A DNA stretch of 64,000 nt, from NCBI GenBank assembly GCA_000934385.1, contig KN880451.1, forward strand, positions 124,001 through 188,000, read 5' to 3'. The notes below the pieces were generated by a model, which saw only the letters and a list, made by a program, of their open reading frames with translations, ran no database searches and had not been told where the DNA came from. The stretch is from Cylindrobasidium torrendii FP15055 ss-10. Lineage: Eukaryota; Basidiomycota; Agaricomycetes; Agaricales; Physalacriaceae. Both the position numbers and the translations under genes were made by a program. Positions 24,401-32,924 of this stretch are shown here, piece after piece. How positions within the stretch are numbered: position 1 is the first letter of the stretch; the number at the start of each line of letters is the position of its first letter.

Positions 24401-26312
24401 CGAGAGCGCCAATAGCCTGGGCAACAGAGAGCGTAGGAATGCAAGTGACCGATACTGTGATTTGTCTGTAGATGTGATGAGGGCCTCCATCTTTACGGAG
24501 GCATAAGCACATCGTAGTGGGCAAGCAAAGACGAGGAATACATACATCGGCAATCTCGGGATTGAACCTTGCCTTTACTGGGCTGCCGCGCCCTTTCTTT
24601 GGAGTTGGTATGGGCACGTCAAACTCATTGGCGTTGGTGTACTCGCCCTCGGCACTGGGCAAAAAGACAACAGACTTCCTCGAACGCTTCGTAGGTGAGG
24701 CAGGCCGCTTGGATGGTTTGGTGGGAGAGGCGCCGTCGACGTACTGGTCCTCGTCCTCGTCCGGTACCAGTCGATGCTTACTTGACCCAGCGACCGTGTC
24801 CAATGATAAGGGTGTTTCCGAAACCTTGGGAATCCCACATCCGTTGATATTCTTCAGTAGACACCTCCTGCATCTTGCTGCCGCAGAGTGTCGCCCGGGG
24901 CGCTGACATTGACCGGGGGCACAGTGTGAGCACTAAATAAATTATTAGTAAATGACTTTCCAACAGCTTGTTTACTGTATACCATTGATTCTTCCGGGAG
25001 CGGTGCACCTTTGAGATCCCATGTCCACATCTTTGCCCTATTGATAACCCCGTCGACAAGGACGTATTTCTCGGTGGAAAATGGTTCGCAGTTGAGCAGT
25101 TTCCAAACGTCCAGTGCTACCAGCGTTGACCAAATATCGCGGTTCGCTTTGTCTGAACGTATCTCTTCCTGTTCCTCAGGACTTAATTTCAATATGGCAT
25201 CGCGCAGCGCAGTCAGCCATGGGACGTCGGTCGAGTGTTTAGAGAATGAACCAAGTTGGGATGCAATCTATGGCTTATATAAGATGCAGCAACAGCCTTG
25301 TACATGGCACTCACACTTCTGGGGTCGGATGAAATATCTATGTCCGCGCGTTCAGCATGGTCGCGCTTGCGTTTCTTGATTGGTAAAGGCGCCTCTGGAG
25401 GTGCCATGACATGGTTCTTGCGCTTGCGCTGGGCCCCTTGCGTGATGAGCGTTGTATTCTTGCGAGTCGTGGGTGTTTGTGGTGTAATGCGAGATGGGCC
25501 AGGTGTGGGAGTGGCTTTAGGGAAATGTGGAAGTGGGGGAGGAAATTGCTCGCTCATGTCGGAGGTGACCGATGGTAGGCGAGCGTACAGAGGGAGCTGC
25601 TCATAAATAAGTACTCTGAAGCAGCGAGGATAAGAGTAAACATACGGCTGAACCCTCTCGCAAGGGAGCAGCGGAGGTTTGACGCAGCTGCCGCCAGGGT
25701 CTATTGCACTCAACGTTATGGATCAGACAGGATCTGCACCCCATATCAAGTTCGTTCTTCGCTGTGAGCTGACAACAACGACGATTGTCTCGACATTGGT
25801 CACACTAGAAACTTTAGCAGGCAGCAGGGCCAAGAGCATATACGCACCGGTTCAGTCAACTCCTTAGGTGCAACCAAGTCCCACTTGTGCATCTCCACCC
25901 TAACGCGGTGCTTCTCCCAATTTTCCACCTTATCCTCTGGTAAGTCGTCCACCGGAATCGGACGTGTGCGGTTCTCGAGGCGAACATTGCGGGCGACTAT
26001 CATACCCCAGACTTCATCTCCAGCCTCGGCGCGCGCCTCTCCATGTAGGCTGGGTGGCATCCGCTTCGCCTCCTTGTACAACCTCTCCACCCGTCTCTCC
26101 TGGCCCTTCTCATTGAGGTTTGCATCGCGACATGCATCCTCAAACTTAGAGCTATATTTCAGCAAGGGTGGCGCATACTTCAGAGAATAGCGCACCTTGC
26201 TTAATAACCTCTGAGCCTCTCTTTCCCGGCTGTTCTGTGTCCCCGAATTTGCTGCCTCCTGCTCAGCGAAAAACCGGTCCGCCATCGTGTCGGTCATATC
26301 ATCTCCTCGCAT
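21410..26312 (-). CDS. Large protein with five helical-WDL / six-cysteine modules and coiled-coil tail
   Basis: Not a family I can name. Five copies of one module follow each other in one spliced frame. Each copy has a helical segment rich in Leu and Trp that ends with WDL and 8-13 further residues, then a phase-0 intron, then a six-cysteine cluster of Zn2Cys6-like spacing (C-x2-C-x4-6-C ... C-x2-C-x6-9-C). Linkers hold proline/serine-rich and basic stretches (PIKKRKRDHAERAD, PIRKKRRTDAEQ) that look like nuclear signals. After the fifth cluster comes a coiled coil of about 250 residues (for example LARLQEAAATQLRQAECEIE). The start is the ATG at 26312 and the TGA at 21410-21412; length is about 1,400 residues. 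Junctions between modules were followed by hand and stay in frame, so I favour one gene over five neighbours. Zinc and DNA binding are inferred from cysteine spacing only. Confidence 0.72.
22407..22829 (-). repeat. Module 5 of five (helix-WDL plus Cys cluster)
   Basis: The helical part contains EWLLALRERVCALPPAEQ and ends LLLWDLVPLKAVNN at 22555. Intron 22500-22554. The cluster begins CAGCPSGDC, with spacing C-x2-C-x4-C-x11-C-x2-C-x6-C. It is followed directly by the coiled-coil tail. Confidence 0.72.
23298..23758 (-). repeat. Module 4 of five (helix-WDL plus Cys cluster)
   Basis: The helical part contains PWLRTLRAKARRLSPAG and IIALDIWDEQQ, and ends LEDWDLTPVAGEP at 23478. Intron 23424-23477. 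The cluster begins CSDCHENGAVC, with spacing C-x2-C-x6-C-x17-C-x2-C-x9-C. Confidence 0.7.
24020..24495 (-). repeat. Module 3 of five (helix-WDL plus Cys cluster)
   Basis: The helical part contains AHPDLWSPLIFVVLS and ends FRWDLQATKVPTGKE at 24185. Intron 24137-24184. The cluster begins CRTCKKRGKEC, with spacing C-x2-C-x6-C-x17-C-x2-C-x6-C, the closest of the five to a classical fungal Zn2Cys6 domain. Confidence 0.72.
24837..25260 (-). repeat. Module 2 of five (helix-WDL plus Cys cluster)
   Basis: The helical part contains WLTALRDAILKLSPEEQ and ends WTWDLKGAPLPEESM at 24983. Intron 24933-24982. The cluster begins CSHC, with spacing C-x2-C-x4-C-x11-C-x2-C-x7-C. Confidence 0.7.
25706..26160 (-). 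repeat. Module 1 of five (helix-WDL plus Cys cluster)
   Basis: The helical part ends MHKWDLVAPKELTEP at 25848. Intron 25805-25847. The cluster begins CDQC at 25804, with spacing C-x2-C-x5-C(C)-x12-C-x2-C-x6-C. Confidence 0.7.
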
Positions 26313-26752
26313 GATGGGTGCAGTTTTTGAAGGAAGCACTGTAAGCAATTGATCTTGTGGCAGAAAAATAAGATGGCGTGACTTTCAGGCGCGAGGGGCC
26401 AAAGGTAGATAGTGTTGTCGTCGTCGAGAATAGAAAGCGCGTTTCGGCACTGCGCCATCAACCGTCGGCATCATTGCGATCTTCCCACGGCCAACCAGCC
26501 TAATTGACTGTCACGAAGAATTGAAAGTACGCCCATTCAAGCAACCCTAGGGCAACTATTCAATGTACTTATGCGTGTAGTCAAGGGCCAATAAACATTT
26601 GCCATTCTGTGTGCAGAGAAGGGTAGGCACAATCCATACGATTAAAGGGTCATTGAAGAGAGAGATACAGTACAAGATCAAGCGACAACGCTGTCGAAGC
26701 TACATAAAATACAACAAAAAGTCCAATGCAAAAGTCCTTGTCTGTCCTGCAA
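26313..26752. other. Intergenic region, no gene seen
   Basis: Promoter side of the modular protein and 3' flank of the next minus-strand gene. No coding frame of note. Confidence 0.5.
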
Positions 26753-27980
26753 TCATGAAGATACTTCGTTGAGGAGCTTTTTACCCTCAGCAACCTTGGC
26801 GTCGTTGTGGCTCAACTTCCCGGATATCACCTTCAGCTCTCCCTTCATCTTGTTGAATACACTGCTCCGGCGCTTGGTTGAACCAGAGCTGTCTTTCGAC
26901 TTGGTGTCGACACTGGAACGCCGGGAGTGTGTCGAACCAGGTTCAACAAACCTTGAGGAATCACTGCTGTCAACAGTGTCGCTGTGCTTGAGAATTTCAT
27001 CGGAGAGTGGAGGTGCAGGCGTATCATACTGTCATGTTCATTAGTTCGACATTGTGAATTGAGAAGGATAACTTACAACGTGAGATATCTTCGTGCCAGA
27101 CGTCCTGCTAAAAGAGGGAGACTTTGTCGGCAAGCCAGTCGCCTCCGCAGGCGAGTCCTTGGCAATAGGGCTCGGTGGGGAAACAACATCCTTGGGGACT
27201 GGCGTCGGCGCTGCGTCGCTAGCAACGGCTGGGCTTTGGACGCTAGAATCGAGGGGGGCAGTCGGCAGTGGAGTTTCAGTCAATGGGACAAGAGGAGCCG
27301 CAGTTGGTTGAGGGGAGTCGACAGCGTTTACAGACGTTGCAGGCGTAGATGTCGTGTCCGTAGTAGACAGGGCCGGCGTGAGTTGTGTGTGGCTGCCGGT
27401 GGTGGCGTGCGTACTGATGTCACCTATAGAGGTGGCGGTCGAAGGAAGGGCCGAGGCTGAGCTGACCGAAGGTGGTATGACCGAAGGCTGGGCGCTGGGT
27501 GCAGACTGGGCCTCTGCCGCAGCCTCCGCAGAACGCTCTTCTGGGAGTTTGGCAACACTGGTCTCACTGGCATGCCCGGGAAGGGAGCCAACGCCTACAT
27601 CAGAGAGAATGTCGCCGGATGGCTCTTGACTGGGAAGAGAAGTAGGAGCAGATTGGGTAACACCCGCTGCGAGGAGTATAAGCGTTGTACTTTGTTAGTT
27701 AGAGCAAGGCGGACGTACGCAGGTAGGACAGCACGGCCTGGGGGATATACTGCTTAGCAGTATCCAGCAAAGTGGTCGCAACAGAGCCATCGGCGGGTGC
27801 TTCGCGCTTGAAGCCGCCAGGCATGAGAGGAGTGCTATCGGCAGTGAGGAGGGGTGGTGCCTTTGGTGTGTAGTCGATTGTCGAGTCCTTCAACGCCTCT
27901 TTGGCCTCGGACGCCCATCCACTAGCGTTGTTCTCTCCAAGAAGGGCCTTGTCGTCAATGGGAAGATGCGGGGTCGACAT
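26753..27980 (-). CDS. Low-complexity Ser/Pro/Thr-rich hypothetical protein
   Basis: No family recognised. It starts MSTPHLPIDDKALLGENN at 27980 and ends KKLLNEVSS. The N-terminal exon has a helical segment (TTLLDTAKQYIPQAVLSYLR) that could be amphipathic or membrane-associating. The middle (about 27060-27660) is disordered and rich in Ser, Pro, Ala and Thr. The C-terminus has a basic, serine-rich block HSRRSSVDTKSKDSSGSTKR followed by SSVFNKMKGELKVISGKL, a likely phosphorylated, possibly lipid- or membrane-binding helix. There are about three exons. Start, stop and both end exons are convincing; the exact intron boundaries in the disordered middle are not resolved. Its start lies 144 bp from that of the divergent SET-Tad3 gene. 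Confidence 0.68.
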
Positions 27981-28124
27981 ATTGTGAGAGTGGGTGATGG
28001 TTAGAAGCAATTGTTGTGCACTGTATCACTATTTGAATGGTCTGGCTGGACGCCATCATCGATTCGATCAATGACGAGCGCACCTTGAATCCACTTCCAT
28101 CATAGCTTTGCGTCACCTTGCAGC
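27981..28124. promoter_or_regulatory. Short divergent promoter (144 bp)
   Basis: Shared upstream region of the low-complexity protein (minus) and the SET-Tad3 gene (plus). No clear TATA box. Confidence 0.4.
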
Positions 28125-29675
28125 ATGCCTACCGCTCCAGCGCACCTGAATAGCACCGGACTGTGCATCAAATACTCAGAGGGCAAGGGACGAGGCGTTT
28201 TTGGTTTGTAAAGCAAATTCCTCGCTCAGGCGACACTATCATTGAACTGAGGCTCAGCAACACAAACTATTCCGCCACAAAAAATCATCGAGATAAGCCC
28301 GGTCCTTCTCTTCGGCGCGGATGAATACGATGCCCATGGAAAACACACTGCCCTGGACCACTACACATTCAAATGGCCAGGTGCCCGCCTCGCATTGGCT
28401 CTTGGACTTGGTGCGCTCATCCGTTCCTGTGTTGTCGCATTGGAGCTCATCCATCTGCAGGCTCGTTGTTCAATCACTCCGAAAACCCTAACGTTTCCTT
28501 CGAGCTCGACACGTCCACCGAATCCATTCGGTACAAAACATTCACAACCATTGCACCAGGTGAAGAGCTGTGCATCTTCTACGGCCACAACCTGTGGTTT
28601 TTAGACGTGAACGCGTCAGTTCCTATGCCCGTACCAGAAGGAAGCACCGAGCCACTGCCCTTGCTAGGTCTCGATGACGAGCAGCAAGTCGAAGTTAACC
28701 CCCTGGATCCTGACGAAGAGGTCCCTGAAGATGCTCTACCTTTCGTTAAGCTCAAACCTCCGCTAGAAGAAGAGGATATAGAGAGTATACGCACCATCGA
28801 AGTATGGGTTATAGACGTCCCAGAAGTCAAGCACGTCGGTGCTTTGCTCAGGTATGTATCGCATCTTTCTTGAAGCCTCTATTTAAACGATTTCAAGCTG
28901 GCTGAAGAAGACGGGCTTGGATGATGGCACTCTTGGTCACCTCAAACGCGTACAAAAAAGTGAAGGACAGACGCGTTTTCTCATCACCCACCTTCCAACA
29001 TGTCCACCATTGCCAGTCAACCTCAGTCTGGGAAAGCCATACACAATCCGAGTGCCTTCTTCGCCTGCACTCACTCAGACGTCGCTTGCCCTCAAGTCGT
29101 CGCTGTGGCCTACTGTATATGCGCCGAAACGCAAAGGAGAAACCGAGCCGTGGTCCCGCAGAAAAGTATCCTGGGCGCGTCAAGCAATGATGCATGCTAT
29201 CGGCGACGCTCGCAAGGCCAGGGTATCTGGCGACATCCCAATCGCAGCGTACATTCCCGTGCCATTCGACGAGACCGATCCACTTTTCCGCCCCGTATCA
29301 GCAGCCTCTCGCGACACCCGACATTCCACCAAACATCCTCTCCGACACGCGGTGCAAAATCTTGTTCGCTCGCTTGGGGAAGCCCATGACTCCCAGTCAT
29401 CTACTGAATCTGGTGTCAACGGCGCCAACTATCTGCTCACCGGCCTGAGCATATTCCTCACACACGAACCCTGTGTGATGTGTAGCATGGCACTCCTCCA
29501 CTCTCGGGTGAAGGAGGTCGTATATCTATACGCGATGGACAAGACTGGTGGCTGTGGTGGGTCGACGTGTCTCCCCGCGTTACCAGGCGTGAACCATCGG
29601 TTTACGATATGGCGATGGAAAGTTGAGGATATTGGGGCGAGGGATATCATATTGGAGAGTGACCTCGATGTATAA
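28125..29675 (+). CDS. TAD3: SET domain fused to tRNA adenosine deaminase subunit Tad3
   Basis: join(28125..28203,28252..28410,28461..28851,28898..29675), 468 residues, all junctions checked. Residues 1 to about 160 form a compact SET domain: EGKGRGVFG, the [20 protein letters not shown] core with the Asn-His-Ser motif, and [15 protein letters not shown]. From about residue 200 the protein is Tad3/ADAT3, the structural partner of Tad2 that deaminates A34 to inosine in tRNA anticodons. Its deaminase site reads HPLRHAV at about residue 355, with Val in place of the catalytic Glu, as expected for Tad3, and [15 protein letters not shown] at about 400 with the zinc-binding Cys pair. The reading frame runs through the linker ([20 protein letters not shown]) without a break, so the fusion is real at sequence level. 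The SET substrate is unknown. Confidence 0.88.
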
Positions 29676-29718
29676 CATCCAAAATATCGAATACACACGT
29701 CTGTCCATTTGGTTCCAC

Positions 29719-30878
29719 TCATTCATCGTCTTCTGCCGCAGCAGCGGTAGCTGCCGAGTTCGAGAACATGCCCTTGCTCGAGTTGAGCTCTGCACCTAGC
29801 CTGTATCCCAAAACCTTGTCCCAGTCCATCTTCTGCCTCGTCAGTGGCAAAGCTCGGCGCAGATTTTTGTATGTCTTTTCGCTCATGGTGGTATATGTGC
29901 CCTGCAGGGTGGACTGGTACTTGCCTTCTGCATCTTCAATCAACGCTAGAATCTTGCTAGCAGATGCTGGCGGGGCCGCAGTCACAACCGCCGTCGGGAC
30001 CTTTAGATTAAGAGTATGCGTTGTTGCGAGTTGGACCTGGGATGTGTGAGGAATGCAGCAAAGCGGATGAGAGGTTTGCGTACATTGCCCTGCTCGTAGT
30101 AGTGTACATTGATGAGGATCTTTCCTTCGATCTTGTTGTCGCTCAGGTTCACCAAATATTCCGAGCGCCAGCGACCGGACCTGGGAAACGATTAGCGGCG
30201 GAGGCATCATAGAGTAGGATGGCGACGCACCAATAATTCGTCGGATTATATTTGTTGGAGACAATTTGTATGGTATATTGGTTGGCCTTTGTCGACGAGA
30301 ACACTGATGCGACGCCTTCTTGGAAATGCGCGTGAATGTATTTCAGCGCTGACGACTCCAGCGCTGCACGCAACGGTTCAGAGTCCGAGTCCACCTCCAC
30401 AGGCTGCGGGTCGGACGCTTCCTGAATGACATTAGCCAGACGGTTTACGACCGCGTTGAAGTACACGCACCAAAGTGAGATGGTCAAACTGATATGTCGA
30501 CTTGGATCGGGGATCCACGAATCGCTCAGGCCCATCTTCCGTTGACTCTGGCGCGCGCGCTGCTTCGGAGATGATTGCCTTCAGAGTGGATCAGTCTCGC
30601 GACCCATAACCAGTCTTGCTCAAGACGAACCTGATGTTGTACACCAGGAACTTCTACGACGATAAACTGCGCCAAGTTGTAGTCTCTCAGTGCGGGGTAC
30701 ACGCCGTCCTGCAGCAGCTCGTCGTCAGAGATGATAGTCCGGACGTCTAACTGGGCGGTTTAGAGGCAACCCGCGCGTGGTCTTCGAGAGTCGCACCGTT
30801 GAGGACATCATTGATCTCTCCTGGAGGCGCCTGGAGTAGAAACGCCGCCGCGGTTTCGATCCTTTCTTTCGAGTCCAT
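29719..30878 (-). CDS. CAP1: F-actin capping protein subunit alpha
   Basis: Alpha subunit of the heterodimer that caps actin barbed ends. It starts MDSKERIETAAAFLLQAPPG at 30878, with the family's N-terminal helix, then the INDVLN segment and YNLAQFIVVEVPGVQHQ. The middle has KYIHAHFQEGVASVFSSTKA and YTIQIVSNKYNPTNYW, then WRSEYLVNLSDNKIEGKI and INVHYYEQGN, all typical of capping protein alpha. The C-terminal helix and tentacle are ALPLTRQKMDWDKVLGYRLG, ending in an Ala/Asp/Glu tail. About six exons and 290 residues, near the usual length. It is tail to tail with SET-Tad3, the stops only 43 bp apart, so their 3' UTRs must overlap. Confidence 0.92.
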
Positions 30879-31037
30879 GATGGTAGTGGCCAATGTCAAG
30901 ACGCGATCACCACCAGCGCAGGTTCGAAGTAGTTCTCACGCTCCCGATCAACTTGAATGTTAACATCCATGTGTTGTAACTCAATGTAACTCAAGTTTGT
31001 ACAAAGGTAAGTATCAGTTCTACCACTAGTATACAAT

Positions 31038-32368
31038 CTACTTCTTGAGGGAAAGTGCAATCCCTTTGAGATCTTCCTTCAGCTCGTCCAAGGACTCATG
31101 CGCCGGCTTCCAACCGAGTGTGCGCCCACGACTGCCTTTGCATCTACAGTTGGCAGCTAGCACCCCGATAAAGGTGTACTATAAAAAGGGATTAGAGCGG
31201 ACCAAAAACTCTCCGGATCGCAGCATACCCATTGTCCTGGGAAGAATGCCTTCTCTTCATCCTCGGTCAGAGCGCGCTCCTCTGTCGGCGATGGGGGCTG
31301 TCCTCGAACAGCTTCAATTGCAGCGTGCGCAAGGAAACGCATATCAGCTTCAACTGTTTCCGCAAAGTAGTATCCTTCCGTTCCCTTTGGTGCTACATCC
31401 AAGTTGTCGAACACGGTGCGCGTCAAAGACACCACTGCCCGGTTTGTGTTAGATTGACGCCCCGTCTTGATAGAACAAGGTCTGCGTACCATCTTCAAAA
31501 TGCACAAAAGGCCAGATATTGAATCCTCCTCCGACGGTCGCAGGCACTCCTAGTCCTACAACGGGTGCGATGTGGGCCACGGAGACAGGCTTGTTTGCTC
31601 TCTGAATACCGCTCTTGCTAAGCACGTTGTCGACATCGCCATACAGTGCACCTGGGATAATGATGTAGGAGTCAATATATCCTTGAAGTGTGCTATGAGC
31701 GAGTGTCATGAACAAAAGGCATGCGCGTACCTTCTGCATGGGCCTTAAGCACCTCGAGATCGACATTGCGGTGAGGAGCATCATCGGGAATAGCTGCCAT
31801 TGCAGCAGTATCCGCATCGTCCGTCACAACGTCCGATTTGTACTTTCCGACAGACTTGTCGACCACAATGGCGCAGCCGGACTACGCAGCTGATTGTTAG
31901 TGTTGACCTACAGACGAGAGCGGACGGTCATACAAAATGCACCAGCTTAACCTTGCGCTTGGTGACCTCAAAATTGGCTTTCAGAGCACCCAACAGTGCT
32001 TTGACGCCTTCCATATTGTCACTATCAAACTAGAAAATGATCAGCACTGTACTCCTCGAAGTCGAAGGAGAGATTTCAATACCGCATCGATGACAATGTC
32101 AACATCCTCAGTGTTCGCTTTCAGAACGCCAAAGTCGGTAGCGGATCCCTCGACGGTCCGCACGCCAAGTTTGAGGGCATCGAGCTTTCCTAACTTCTCC
32201 GCGCTTCGAACAAGGGCACTAATTTCGAAGCTGGCAGACTTGGGATGGTCGAGCAGGTCAAGCATGACGCTTCCTCCAATGTAGCCTAGCACAGTCCGTG
32301 AGTACTATTGCGCGACTTTGAATGCTGACTCTACCTGTCGCTCCGAGGATCAATATCTTTGACAGCAT
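31038..32368 (-). CDS. NAD(P)-binding Rossmann protein (NmrA/epimerase-like)
   Basis: Extended SDR-like protein of unknown substrate. The start at 32368 gives KILILGATG then YIGGSVMLDLL, a classical GxxGxxG nucleotide loop split by intron 1 after GATG. Further on are ALVRSAEKLGKLDALKLGVR, VDIVIDA, YIIIPGALYG and SVAHIAPVVGLG, the order expected of NmrA/epimerase-like reductases. The C-terminal part has EGYYFAETVEADMRFLAHAA, GRTLGWKP and ends KEDLKGIALSLKK. About six exons. A relation to fungal stress-associated reductases is likely, but no reaction can be named. Confidence 0.8.
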
Positions 32369-32924
32369 ATTGGACGTAGACTGGCAGACTCCGTGTTTTT
32401 TGGAAGTACGACCGCGCCGTCCGCTTTTATAGTCTCCATGATCCTTCGCTATTTGACATATTCCCAAGCTGATATTCAATCATGCATTTGCCGACAAACG
32501 GGAATGACAACTGGGCTCCATTTCGGATGCGTGAAGTGTAGTCGACTGACACTGAGCGGGGTGGCCGCTATCGTATTTGTGATCCATCAGGGACGTTTTC
32601 AGCTCAACTTGCTATCCCCGCCTAGTTTTTTCCGAGCATTACTCATATTATTCATCTTCGCGCGGGGTTGTTGCTATCATGATCGGTGATTAGTCAGCGT
32701 CTCATTGTTGCAGGTGTATCACCGTGCTAGTGCAGGTCGCTAGCTTCATAAACATAAAAACACAATGCGTTAATTTTAGTAGTACAGTGCAGCTAAGGTA
32801 AGGGATTTAAGATAGTATGTGTATAAAACAAGCCCCGGTTCCCGGGCGCACAAGTAGTAGAGCTCTAGTATACAGGAAAATCTAGAGCATGAAAAAACAG
32901 AGCAAAACAAGTCGTCCAAAACCG
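32369..32924. other. Intergenic region, no gene seen
   Basis: Upstream of the NAD(P)-binding gene and downstream of the Ulp2-like gene. AT-rich stretches, no convincing frame. Confidence 0.5.

Noticed and set aside
21410..26312. Five neighbouring paralogous genes instead of one modular gene
   Set aside because: Every junction between modules that I followed continues in frame through consensus introns (for example NPEIAD to MEALITS, LLEE to IAEMITV), with no stop codon at module ends. Still open to cDNA test.
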